Part shown: positions 24,867 through 33,474 of the stretch, piece after piece
Layout: the number at the start of each line of letters is the position of its first letter
Numbering within the stretch: the first letter of the stretch is position 1
Origin: Mangrovimonas yunxiaonensis
GTDB taxonomy: Bacteria; Bacteroidota; Bacteroidia; Flavobacteriales; Flavobacteriaceae
NCBI RefSeq assembly: GCF_000733475.1
Contig: NZ_JPFK01000005.1
Span: 310,001 to 374,000 of the forward strand
Reading direction: 5' to 3'
Length of the DNA stretch: 64,000 nt
Position numbers and translations under genes: made by a program
Notes under the pieces: model-generated
Database searches by the model: none
Seen by the model: the letters and a program-made list of their open reading frames with translations, nothing else
Told to the model about the DNA's origin: nothing

Positions 24867-25870
24867 TGTTAGAAGGGATCGAATTTTTAAATAAGGAGTT
24901 CTTTTGGCTGTTGCTGTTGCTGCCGGTAGCAATAGCTTGGTATGTGTATAAGCGCAACCAACAAACGGCCGAATTAAAAATGTCTAGCCTAAAAGGGTTT
25001 AAAGCAACAAGGTCTTGGTTACCCATGCTAAAGCATTTGCTGTTCGCCTTGCGTTTAGGGGCTTTGGCGTTACTAATTACCGCTTTGGCCAGACCTCGTA
25101 CCGTAGATGTTTCTACAAAAACAAAAACCACTAAGGGGATTGATATCGTTATGGCTATAGACGTATCGGCAAGTATGTTGGCAAAAGATTTGCGTCCCAA
25201 CCGATTGGAAGCCTTAAAAGATGTGGCTGCGGAGTTTATAAAAGGACGCCCAAACGACCGTATTGGGTTGGTGGAGTATGCGGGCGAAAGTTATACAAAA
25301 ACACCAATAACCAGCGATAAAGCCATTGTGCTACGTTCCTTAGAAGATATAAAATACAACAACATTATTGAAGGCGGGACCGCCATAGGCATGGGGCTGG
25401 CCACAGCTGTTAACCGCCTTAAGGATAGCAAGGCCATAAGCAAGGTTATTATTCTACTAACCGATGGGGTAAACAACTCGGGTTTTATCGACCCTAAAAT
25501 AGCTAGCGAACTGGCTGTAGAATATGGTATTAAAACCTATACCATAGGCCTTGGCACAAATGGTATGGCGCTATCGCCTGTCGCCATTTTGCCTAATGGC
25601 AATTTTCAATATGGACGTGTTCAGGTTGAGATTGATGAAGATTTGCTGAAAGACATTGCCCAAGTTACTGGCGGCCGTTATTTTAGAGCGACCAACAACC
25701 AAAAATTGGCAGAGATCTACGATGAAATCAACAAATTGGAAAAAACAGAGATCGAAGAGTTTAAATATTATAATTACGAAGAAAAATTTCGTCCACTGGT
25801 CCTACTAGCAGGGCTAATGTTATTGTTTGAAGTGTTGTTAAGACATACCGTTTTTAGGAGTTTTATTTGA
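24866..25870 (+). CDS. batA: BatA, membrane vWA protein
   Basis: A 334-residue protein with two N-terminal membrane segments (about 11-27 and 57-76), a periplasmic or cytoplasmic von Willebrand A domain with an intact metal site DVSAS at residues 99-103, a conserved TPITSD threonine loop and LLTDGVNNSG, and a C-terminal membrane helix (LVLLAGLMLLFEVLL). In Bacteroides fragilis the bat genes support aerotolerance. Interaction with BatB and the MoxR chaperone is expected from family knowledge. It is 7 bases from batB. Confidence 0.9.
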   Translation: MLEGIEFLNKEFFWLLLLLPVAIAWYVYKRNQQTAELKMSSLKGFKATRSWLPMLKHLLFALRLGALALLITALARPRTVDVSTKTKTTKGIDIVMAIDVSASMLAKDLRPNRLEALKDVAAEFIKGRPNDRIGLVEYAGESYTKTPITSDKAIVLRSLEDIKYNNIIEGGTAIGMGLATAVNRLKDSKAISKVIILLTDGVNNSGFIDPKIASELAVEYGIKTYTIGLGTNGMALSPVAILPNGNFQYGRVQVEIDEDLLKDIAQVTGGRYFRATNNQKLAEIYDEINKLEKTEIEEFKYYNYEEKFRPLVLLAGLMLLFEVLLRHTVFRSFI

Positions 25871-25877
25871 TGGATTT

Positions 25878-26924
25878 ATGATGGATTATTTTCAATTAGA
25901 AGAAAAAATATGGTTTTGGGCATTGCTGGTTATTCCGGTGGTTGTACTTATGTTTTTGGTGCTTCAGTTTTGGAAAAAAAGGGCTCAAAAGCGGTTTGCC
26001 AACAAAGTGCTCTTAAAGCGTTTAAGCCCCAACCAATCTTTATTTAAGGCAGTATTAAAGCTGGTTGTTTGGTGTTTGGCCATAGCCTGTTTGGTATTGG
26101 CTTTGGTAAACCCCAAAGTAGGCACCAAATTAGAAACTGTAAAACGAGAAGGAGTCGATATTGTATTTGCCGTAGACGTCTCTAAAAGTATGCTGGCAGA
26201 GGACATTGCACCAAACCGCTTAGAGAAATCAAAGCAATTGGTTACGCAAATCATTAACAACTTGGCAAGCGATCGCTTGGGCATTATTGCCTATGCCGGT
26301 AAGGCCTTTCCGCAGTTGCCCATTACAACCGATTATGCGGCGGCAAAAATGTTCCTTCAGAACATGAACACCGACATGCTCTCATCGCAGGGTACAGCCA
26401 TTAGCGAGGCGATAGAGCTGGCCAAAACCTATTTTGATAATGAAGAACAAACCAACCGCGTTTTAATCATTATTTCAGACGGCGAGGACCACTCTCAAGT
26501 GGCTACAGATATTGCAGAAGAAGCCAGCAACGAAGGCATTCGTATTTTTACCATAGGCGTTGGTGCCGTAAAAGGCGGGCCAATTCCTATAAAGAGAAAC
26601 GGTGTGGTTTTAAATTATAAAAAAGACAACCAAGGCGAAACGGTTATCACCAAACTTGATGAGGAAACCCTTAAAGCCATTGCCACAGCGGCCAATGGCG
26701 TATACATAAATGGTCAAAACACCCAAGAGGTTGTCGATAACATCCGCGATATTTTAAACAAAATGGATAAAACCGAGTTCGAGGCCAAGGAATTTGCCGA
26801 TTTTAAAGACCAATTTCAGTGGTTTTTAGCCTGTGCCGTGTTTTTACTATTTATCGATATTTTTCTTTTAGAACGTAAAACGGCCTGGCTTAAAAAGCTT
26901 AACCTATTTAACGAAAACCTATAA
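25878..26924 (+). CDS. batB: BatB, membrane vWA protein
   Basis: A 348-residue paralogue of BatA with the same layout: two N-terminal membrane helices (about 12-31 and 60-77), vWA domain with DVSKS at residues 100-104, LPITTDYAAAK, IISDGEDHS and a C-terminal helix (WFLACAVFLLFIDIFLL). Two ATGs in a row make 25878 or 25881 equally possible. The next gene follows after 126 bases, the longest gap in the bat operon. Confidence 0.9.
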   Translation: MMDYFQLEEKIWFWALLVIPVVVLMFLVLQFWKKRAQKRFANKVLLKRLSPNQSLFKAVLKLVVWCLAIACLVLALVNPKVGTKLETVKREGVDIVFAVDVSKSMLAEDIAPNRLEKSKQLVTQIINNLASDRLGIIAYAGKAFPQLPITTDYAAAKMFLQNMNTDMLSSQGTAISEAIELAKTYFDNEEQTNRVLIIISDGEDHSQVATDIAEEASNEGIRIFTIGVGAVKGGPIPIKRNGVVLNYKKDNQGETVITKLDEETLKAIATAANGVYINGQNTQEVVDNIRDILNKMDKTEFEAKEFADFKDQFQWFLACAVFLLFIDIFLLERKTAWLKKLNLFNENL

Positions 26925-26997
26925 TGTCACGCTTTAATTTTATAAAACATTTAACTCATAAAACGCGAAATGCTTTATAAATTAGGGGCTAAAAGCT

Positions 26998-27013
26998 AAA
27001 ACCAATTGGTTTT
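26998..27013. repeat. 16-bp perfect palindrome upstream of batC
   Basis: AAAACCAATTGGTTTT is fully self-complementary and lies 37 bases before the batC start in the widest intergenic gap of the bat operon. It could be an operator or simply a chance AT-rich palindrome. Confidence 0.5.
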
Positions 27014-27050
27014 GAAAAAACACCCATCAAAAACGCTGTTTAAAAATAAA

Positions 27051-27905
27051 ATGAAACAGATATTCTCTATAGCATTGCTTTGTATAACCTCATTGGTGTG
27101 GGGGCAAGATGCTGCCGATAAAGCGCAGGAACAGGCTCTTAAAAAAGCCAATGGTTTGGTGTATGAAGCCAACGAAATGTTGGGGCAAGACGATTATGTA
27201 TCTGCCGAAATGGAATACCGAAAAGCCATTTCAGAGCAACCAAACCATACCGTAGGAGCTTATAATTTAGGCACCTCGTATTATAAAAAAGGAAGTCTGG
27301 ACGAAGCTTTGTACCGCCTAGAGCAGGCTGCAAAAGGAGCGACTACAAAAGAAGAAAAGCACAAGGCCTATCACAACATAGGCAACATACTGTATAAAAA
27401 TAAGCGTTGCCAGGAAGCCGTAGAAGCTTATAAAAATGCGTTGCGTAACAATCCTGCCGACCATGAAACCCGTTATAATTTTGCTTTGGCAAAAGCATGC
27501 GCAGAGCAGCAAAAACAAGAAAACGACCAAAATCAGGATAACCAAGATCAGGAGAACCAAGACGAAAGTCAGGAGCAAAAAGAAGAAAACAAAGAAAACG
27601 AAGAAAGCCAGGACGACCAAAATAAAGATAACGAAGATAAAGGCGATCAAGACGAAAAGGAAGGCGAAGATGAAAAGGACGAAGACGGGCAGCCTAAAGA
27701 CGATAATCAAGACCAAAAGAACGATCAGGAAAAAAATCAAGATAACACCCAGCAACAACAGCCAAAGCCTAAGCAAGGACAACTATCGCCACAACAAGTA
27801 AAAAACCTTTTAGAGGCGATGAACAACCAAGAGCAAAAGGTGCAAGAAAAAATGAATGCCGAAAAACAAAAAGGCATAAAAGTACAGACAGATAAAGATT
27901 GGTAA
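27051..27905 (+). CDS. batC: BatC, TPR protein with acidic, glutamine-rich tail
   Basis: A 284-residue secreted or periplasmic protein with signal peptide MKQIFSIALLCITSLVWG. TPR motifs occupy about residues 30-150 (YVSAEMEYRKAI, VGAYNLGTSYYKKGSLDEAL, HNIGNILYKNKRCQEAVEAYKNAL). The rest is a long low-complexity stretch of E, D, Q, N and K, ending in a conserved LSPQQVKNLLEAMNNQEQKV segment. The frame is open to a TTG at 27006; the ATG at 27051 gives a proper signal peptide. Confidence 0.88.
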   Translation: MKQIFSIALLCITSLVWGQDAADKAQEQALKKANGLVYEANEMLGQDDYVSAEMEYRKAISEQPNHTVGAYNLGTSYYKKGSLDEALYRLEQAAKGATTKEEKHKAYHNIGNILYKNKRCQEAVEAYKNALRNNPADHETRYNFALAKACAEQQKQENDQNQDNQDQENQDESQEQKEENKENEESQDDQNKDNEDKGDQDEKEGEDEKDEDGQPKDDNQDQKNDQEKNQDNTQQQQPKPKQGQLSPQQVKNLLEAMNNQEQKVQEKMNAEKQKGIKVQTDKDW

Positions 27906-27936
27906 AAATTAATCGATAATGGTCTTTCGTTAAAAT

Positions 27937-29706
27937 ATGAGATTAAAAGAGAACATATTTATATTATTCATACTGCTATCTAGCTTTACTTATGCGCAAG
28001 TTAAATTTGAAGCTAAGGTGAGCAAGAAAAAGTTGGGCGTAAACGAGCGCCTGCGTGTAGATTTTGAAATGAACCAAGACGGCGATAATTTTAATCCGCC
28101 AAGTTTTCAAAACTTTACGATTGTGGGAGGCCCCAATCAATCGGTAAGTCATTCTTGGGTAAATGGCAAGCGTTCATTCTCTAAAACTTACAGCTATTTT
28201 TTAGCCCCAAAACGTCAGGGAACGTTTACAATTCAGCAAGCTACCATAGAAATTAAGGGCGAAATCTATAAAACAACACCAATAGCTATTGTGGTTACCA
28301 AAGCAGTAGACAAACCTACAGATGGTAATAATGCCGATTATATTGCATCGGAGAACATTCATTTGGTTGCCGAGGTGTCTAAAACCAAGCCTTACCTAAA
28401 TGAAGCCATAACGGTGGTTTACAAACTTTATGTTAGTCCCAATACGGGCGTTAGCAATTGGCGTGAAGTAGACAGTCCAAAATATAGTGATTTTTGGAGT
28501 CAGAACATCGATATTAAGGGCCTTAAAATTCAGAACGGACAGTACAAGGGCGAGGATTACCGCTATGTGGTTTTGCGTAAAACGGTGCTGTATCCACAAA
28601 AAACAGGAAAACTGGAAATAGAGCCCCTAAGTTTAAACGTAACGGTTGAGGTCCCCACCAATAGGCGTGATATTTTTGGCGGGCGTTTAATGACACAAGC
28701 CCACAGAACCATTTCGGCAGGCAGCAGGACCATTCATGTAAAACCGCTCCCAGAAGCAGGAAAACCAGCCGATTTTACGGGAGCAGTTGGTGATTTTGAT
28801 TTTGCCGTAACCACATCAAAAGAACAACTTAAAGCGTCAGAATCCTTACAATTAAAAATTGAGGTCTCAGGAAATGGCAACCTTAAACTGTTCGAATTGC
28901 CAAAAGTCTCTGTGCCGAGCTCCTTAGAAATTTACGAGCCAGAACACACCGAAAACATACGCACCAATTTAAATGGCATGCAAGGCCAAATAGCCGATAC
29001 GTATACCGTTGTGCCGCAGTATAAAGGGAAATACCCCATACCAGACGTGTCGTTTTCTTATTTCGATCCTAAAACAGAAACCTACAAGAGCCTAAACTCC
29101 AACAGTATTGTAATTGATGTTTTAGAAGGCCCAACCAATGCCTCGTCTAACGATAATATAGCAGCCGCACCAAACAGCAAACAAAAGGTTATTATGAGTA
29201 ACGACCAGTTTGCTTTTGTAAAAACCGAAACGCGGTTTACTTCGGTAAAACCAGAGCCTTTCTTTAAATCGGTTGGTTTTTGGACATCGCTATTGGCACC
29301 ATTATTAGCCATACCGTTAGCCATGGTTTTTCGTAGGGAAAAAGAAAAACGCGATGCCGATGTGTTTGGGAATAAGATTAGAAAAGCCGATAAATTGGCG
29401 AAAAAATATTTAGGTGAAGCCAAGAAAACACTAGGGCAAAAAGAAGCCTTTTATGTGGCTCTAGAGAAAGCGCTTCACAATTATTTGAAAGCAAAATTAC
29501 ATATAGAAACAAGCGATTTTAGTAAAGACAAAATTAAAGCCTTGCTCCTTTCAAAACAGGTGGATCATGCTGTAGTGGGCGAGTTTTTAGACCTGCTGGA
29601 AAATTGTGAATTGGCGCGCTATACCCCTTTTAGCAATGTGGCCATGCAACAAGATTACGACAAGGCTGCCAAAACCATTTCGTTAATCGATAAACAAGCC
29701 AAATAA
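27937..29706 (+). CDS. batD: BatD, oxygen-tolerance protein
   Basis: A 589-residue protein: signal peptide to about residue 21 (LLSSFTYAQ), repeated immunoglobulin-like beta domains (VKFEAKVSKKKLGVNERLRV, VSHSWVNGKRSFSKTYSYFLAPKRQG, VYKLYVSPNTG), one membrane helix near 445-465 (FWTSLLAPLLAIPLAMVF), and a cytoplasmic helical tail resembling DUF4381. This is the usual BatD, with most of its mass in the periplasm. BatE begins one base after its stop. Confidence 0.9.
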   Translation: MRLKENIFILFILLSSFTYAQVKFEAKVSKKKLGVNERLRVDFEMNQDGDNFNPPSFQNFTIVGGPNQSVSHSWVNGKRSFSKTYSYFLAPKRQGTFTIQQATIEIKGEIYKTTPIAIVVTKAVDKPTDGNNADYIASENIHLVAEVSKTKPYLNEAITVVYKLYVSPNTGVSNWREVDSPKYSDFWSQNIDIKGLKIQNGQYKGEDYRYVVLRKTVLYPQKTGKLEIEPLSLNVTVEVPTNRRDIFGGRLMTQAHRTISAGSRTIHVKPLPEAGKPADFTGAVGDFDFAVTTSKEQLKASESLQLKIEVSGNGNLKLFELPKVSVPSSLEIYEPEHTENIRTNLNGMQGQIADTYTVVPQYKGKYPIPDVSFSYFDPKTETYKSLNSNSIVIDVLEGPTNASSNDNIAAAPNSKQKVIMSNDQFAFVKTETRFTSVKPEPFFKSVGFWTSLLAPLLAIPLAMVFRREKEKRDADVFGNKIRKADKLAKKYLGEAKKTLGQKEAFYVALEKALHNYLKAKLHIETSDFSKDKIKALLLSKQVDHAVVGEFLDLLENCELARYTPFSNVAMQQDYDKAAKTISLIDKQAK

Positions 29707-29707
29707 G

Positions 29708-30457
29708 ATGAAGAGGATTTTATTTTACCTGATGTTTTTTGTAGTGGCAATGGGGGTTTCGCAAAACCAGCAGTGGTTCGATCAAGGCAATGAGCTGTAT
29801 AACCAAGGAAAGTACGCCGAGGCCATTACTAGGTATGAAAAGGTGCTGGAAAGTGGAAAACATTCGGCCGAGCTGTATTTTAACCTCGCCAATGCCCATT
29901 ACAAACTAAACCATATAGCTCCTAGTATTTATAATTACGAAAAAGCGCTGCGATTGGCACCAAACGACAAGGCTATTAAAAACAATATGGCATTTGCCAA
30001 GAACATGACCATAGATGCTATTGATGTGATTCCGGAGGTTGGTTTAACACGGTTTTTAAAAGCGGTTACCAATACCTTTGGTTTTGATGGTTGGGCGTAT
30101 TTGTCTATAGGAACCATGCTGGTGTTTGTTATTGCATATTTGTTGTATTACTTTAACACAGCAACAGCCAGAAAGCGTCTGGCCTTTGTTCTGGGCCTGT
30201 TGTTTTTAGCGTTATCGGTAACTGCACTTGCTTTCGCTTTTCATAAATATAACTTAGACCAAAACAACAAACCGGCAATTATCTTTGCCCAAGAAACCCA
30301 AGTAAAAAGCGAGCCCAATTTACGCAGTGTAGAGGCTTTTAAACTTCACGAGGGCACCAAGGTTCAAATTCTGGATACGGTTAACGAATGGAAGCAAATT
30401 AAGCTCTCAGACGGCAAAACAGGGTGGGTTCCTTCGCAGGATTTAAAGGCATTATAG
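29708..30457 (+). CDS. batE: BatE, TPR and SH3b membrane protein
   Basis: A 249-residue protein with signal peptide (MKRILFYLMFFVVAMGVSQ), TPR motifs at about 22-95 (LYNQGKYAEAITRYEKVL, LYFNLANAHYKLNH, IYNYEKALRLAPND), two membrane helices at about 135-180 and a C-terminal SH3b domain (VKSEPNLRSVEAFKLHEGTKVQIL, GKTGWVPSQDL). It closes the bat operon. SH3b domains often touch peptidoglycan peptides, but the ligand is not known here. Confidence 0.88.
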   Translation: MKRILFYLMFFVVAMGVSQNQQWFDQGNELYNQGKYAEAITRYEKVLESGKHSAELYFNLANAHYKLNHIAPSIYNYEKALRLAPNDKAIKNNMAFAKNMTIDAIDVIPEVGLTRFLKAVTNTFGFDGWAYLSIGTMLVFVIAYLLYYFNTATARKRLAFVLGLLFLALSVTALAFAFHKYNLDQNNKPAIIFAQETQVKSEPNLRSVEAFKLHEGTKVQILDTVNEWKQIKLSDGKTGWVPSQDLKAL

Positions 30458-30459
30458 TT

Positions 30460-30504
30460 TTAAAGTTTATTTAACGTAACTTTAAGGTGGATGCTGTATA
30501 TTTG
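30460..30504 (+). promoter_or_regulatory. Promoter with inverted repeat ahead of the 97-residue gene
   Basis: TATATTTG at 30497-30504 is a full TAnnTTTG match 20 bases before the start codon. An 8-bp inverted repeat (TTAAAGTT at 30460-30467, AACTTTAA at 30478-30485) covers the minus-33 region, where a TTA stands in for TTG. It could be an operator or the tail hairpin of batE. Confidence 0.55.
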
Positions 30505-30523
30505 CCACCGATTACAATAAACT

Positions 30524-30817
30524 ATGCCCAAGCGTATTATTAATACATTTTTCCTATTTATTTTCGCCATGTTTTTGCTGGCGCCAACGGTTATATCTAT
30601 TGTAGACGATTCTTACGATGTTTCCTTCTTTTACAGTGTTAGTGAGGAGGAGAACAACCCTAACGAAATTAAGCATATAGAAAATTACAATGCAGATGGC
30701 TTTATGCAGTCTTTAGGGCAAAAACAATCTAATAAAATCTCAGATTTTTATTTAAACCATTATTCAAACTTAAGTTTAGAAAATCTTTCTCCACCTCCCG
30801 AACAAGACATATTATAA
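30524..30817 (+). CDS. Small membrane-anchored protein upstream of the first SulP gene
   Basis: A 97-residue protein with one N-terminal hydrophobic stretch (IINTFFLFIFAMFLLAPTVISIV) and a soluble tail ending in PPPEQDIL. Not recognised as a named family; I have seen similar short proteins near transporters in Flavobacteriia but cannot assign a role. It has a consensus promoter and is separated from SulP by a hairpin, so it may be a leader gene of the bicarbonate-transport cluster. Confidence 0.6.
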   Translation: MPKRIINTFFLFIFAMFLLAPTVISIVDDSYDVSFFYSVSEEENNPNEIKHIENYNADGFMQSLGQKQSNKISDFYLNHYSNLSLENLSPPPEQDIL

Positions 30818-30829
30818 CAGGTTTTTAAT

Positions 30830-30862
30830 TCCCAAATCTTCATTTGGGGGAGTCTTATTTTT
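30830..30862 (+). terminator. Terminator or attenuator before the first SulP gene
   Basis: CCCAAAT and ATTTGGG form a 7-bp stem with a 4-base loop, followed after a few bases by a T-rich run. It lies 22 bases before the SulP start, so partial readthrough is needed if SulP uses the upstream promoter. Confidence 0.55.
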
Positions 30863-30883
30863 AAAATTTATAAACTTTATAAT

Positions 30884-32476
30884 ATGTTTAAATACATAAA
30901 AAACGACTTGCCCGCTAGTATTGTCGTGTTTTTTGTGGCTTTGCCCTTATGTTTGGGTATTGCACTAGCTAGTGGCGCACCATTATTTTCAGGATTAATT
31001 GCCGGGATTGTCGGCGGAATTGTAGTAGGGGGGCTAAGTGGCTCTAAAATAGGAGTAAGCGGTCCGGCTGCAGGATTGGCAGCCATTGTTTTAACTGCTA
31101 TTGGCGCTTTAGGAGGATACCAAAACTTTTTGGTGGCCGTAGTTTTGGCTGGGGTTATCCAATTAATTTTCGGGGTTCTTAAGGCCGGAATTATTGGGTA
31201 TTATTTTCCTTCATCGGTAATTAAAGGCATGCTTACCGGTATTGGGGTGATTATTATCTTAAAACAAATCCCCAATTTTTTTGGGTACGATGAAGCATCG
31301 GCTTGGGATTTGGAGTTCTTCGAATTAGATGGCGGTACCACGTTTTCAGAAATTTTTCAGATTATTAATAACATTCATCCAGGAGCCGCTTTAATAGGTA
31401 TTGTAAGCTTGGCCATTTTAATCCTTTGGGACAAGGTGCTAAGTAAAAAGGGGAAAATATTCCAATTGGTACAGGGGCCTTTGGTAGCTGTGGTCTTAGG
31501 TATTATTTTTTTCAATTTAACAGGGGCTTCAACGGTGCTTTCCATTTCTGGGAGCCACTTGGTAAGTGTGCCCATACCAGAAGATGCAGCATCGTTCTTT
31601 AACCAGTTTAGCTTTCCAAATTTTGCAGCCATCACCCAAGCAGACATTTGGGTTACCGCATTTACCATTGCTTTGGTGGCTAGTTTAGAGACTCTGTTGT
31701 GTGTAGAGGCTTCAGATAAAATAGATCCAGATAAAAACGTGACCCCAACCAATAGGGAGTTACTGGCACAGGGTACCGGTAATATTGTTTCTGGACTAAT
31801 TGGGGGGTTGCCTGTTACACAGGTTATTGTAAGAAGTTCTGCCAATGTGCAGTCTGGAGGAAAATCGAAAATGTCTACCATTATACACGGGTTTTTATTG
31901 CTCATATCGGTCATCTTAATCCCGAGGTTACTTAATATGATTCCACTTTCGGTATTGGCAGCCATTTTATTGGTGGTTGGCTACAAACTGGCCAAGCCAG
32001 CCTTGTTTAAGGACATGTACAAAATGGGGTGGAAACAGTCCGTGCCATTTTTTGTTACAGTGTTTGGTATTGTATTTACCGATTTGTTAATGGGAATAAG
32101 CCTAGGGCTTGCCGTAGGTATTGTTGTGATACTCTTAAAAAGTTACCAAAACTCTCATTTTCTTCATATTGAAGATAAAAGTAATGGCAAGCACAGAATA
32201 AAAATGACGCTTGCCGAAGAGGTAACCTTTTTTAACAAAGGCGCCATCCTTAAAGAATTGGATAGTTTGCCAAGGGACACCTATTTAGAGATTAACCTGA
32301 TTAAAACTCGCTATCTGGACAACGATATTATTGAAATATTGGAGGATTTTCTGCATAAGGCCGAAGAGCGCAATATAGACATAAAGCTGGTGTCTAAAAG
32401 AGGGGTGGTAGAAAACCCGTCTAGTTTTATTAGGTTCTTTAACGAACGGCCAAAGTCTAATTTAAGTTTAAGCTAA
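30884..32476 (+). CDS. SulP family anion transporter (first copy)
   Basis: A 530-residue membrane protein of the SulP/SLC26 family. It starts at once with the family motif YIKNDLPASIVVFFVALPLCLGIALASG, carries GVSGPAAGLAA, and ends with a shortened STAS-like domain (about 440-520, VTFFNKGAILKELDSLP, TYLEINLIKT). SulP proteins move sulfate, bicarbonate or other anions; the adjoining carbonic anhydrase favours bicarbonate, but this is inference. The universal stress gene follows after 5 bases, so both share a transcript. Confidence 0.88.
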   Translation: MFKYIKNDLPASIVVFFVALPLCLGIALASGAPLFSGLIAGIVGGIVVGGLSGSKIGVSGPAAGLAAIVLTAIGALGGYQNFLVAVVLAGVIQLIFGVLKAGIIGYYFPSSVIKGMLTGIGVIIILKQIPNFFGYDEASAWDLEFFELDGGTTFSEIFQIINNIHPGAALIGIVSLAILILWDKVLSKKGKIFQLVQGPLVAVVLGIIFFNLTGASTVLSISGSHLVSVPIPEDAASFFNQFSFPNFAAITQADIWVTAFTIALVASLETLLCVEASDKIDPDKNVTPTNRELLAQGTGNIVSGLIGGLPVTQVIVRSSANVQSGGKSKMSTIIHGFLLLISVILIPRLLNMIPLSVLAAILLVVGYKLAKPALFKDMYKMGWKQSVPFFVTVFGIVFTDLLMGISLGLAVGIVVILLKSYQNSHFLHIEDKSNGKHRIKMTLAEEVTFFNKGAILKELDSLPRDTYLEINLIKTRYLDNDIIEILEDFLHKAEERNIDIKLVSKRGVVENPSSFIRFFNERPKSNLSLS

Positions 32477-32481
32477 TCGCT

Positions 32482-33300
32482 ATGGGACACAAGAGATATA
32501 AAATTTTAGTGCTCACAGACTTAAAAGATGCCACAGAGGCCATTTTAAAAAGCGCCTTGGGCCTAGCAAATATAATTTCTGGCGATGTGGAGTTGTTGTG
32601 TGTAAAAAAACCAACAGAGGTTGTTAAACAAGACAACCAGTTGGCAGCCATGCGTACCATCCATTCAGAGCAAACAGATATAGACAAACAATTGCAGGCA
32701 GTAACAAGTACGTTGTTCAAGCAATACAAAATACCTGTGAATTATAGGTATGCCATTGGTCATGTAAAAACAGAAATAGGCAATTATATAAAAACACAGC
32801 AACCAGATGTGATTGTTTTGGGAAAGCAAAAGCAGCGCCCATTTAATCCGATAGGCGATCAAGTAACCAAGTTTGTGTTAAAAAACCACAAGGGCGCCAT
32901 TTTAATTGCTGGCCATGCGGCCTTAGCGCCTAAAAAAACCTTGCATTTGGGCGTGTTTAACGGGAAAACATCAGGACTTAAGGTGCCGTTTGCCCAAGAT
33001 TTAATCAGCTATTCGCAACAACCACTTAGGCTGTTTAATGTTCTTGATAAAAATGAAGCAGACAATAAAGCAGCGCTTTATAGCCATAACGATGCCGTTG
33101 AATTTGCGTTTGAAGAAAACGATCACACAATAAAAAGCATATCGAAATATTTACTGAAAAGTAAGGTAGACCTTTTGTATGCAGATCGAGAAGAGCATAA
33201 ACAAGGGGCTAAAAAGGGACGTGTTCAATTGCAAGAGCTATTAAAAACCATAAATGTACCGTTGTTGGTATCGGGTACCGAAAATTATGCTATAACATGA
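32482..33300 (+). CDS. Universal stress protein, tandem UspA type
   Basis: A 272-residue cytoplasmic protein with a first UspA domain (KILVLTDLKDATEAILKSALGLANI, PDVIVLGKQK, GAILIAGHA) and a degenerate second one (from about 150). ATP-binding glycines of the second half are not clear. It is sandwiched between two SulP transporter genes and may tune their activity, as proposed for other Usp-transporter pairs; that is inference. 174 bases separate it from the next gene. Confidence 0.82.
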   Translation: MGHKRYKILVLTDLKDATEAILKSALGLANIISGDVELLCVKKPTEVVKQDNQLAAMRTIHSEQTDIDKQLQAVTSTLFKQYKIPVNYRYAIGHVKTEIGNYIKTQQPDVIVLGKQKQRPFNPIGDQVTKFVLKNHKGAILIAGHAALAPKKTLHLGVFNGKTSGLKVPFAQDLISYSQQPLRLFNVLDKNEADNKAALYSHNDAVEFAFEENDHTIKSISKYLLKSKVDLLYADREEHKQGAKKGRVQLQELLKTINVPLLVSGTENYAIT

Positions 33301-33474
33301 TTTTAAAATAACGGGTGTAGCCAGCGCTTTAAACAAATTGTATTAGGTCTTGCCTTTAAGATAAGGTAGCCTAATAGATAAGTAAACTGAGATAAATTAT
33401 TTACAGGATAATGCCTTGGGGCAAAATTGTAAATAAAGTGATAAAGTAAGTCGAACTTAATATAACAGATTAAT

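Noticed and set aside
27318-27801. Long frames on both strands inside the batC low-complexity tail
   Set aside because: They arise from the E/D/Q/N/K codon run of batC and give poly-hydrophobic or poly-lysine translations with no family features.
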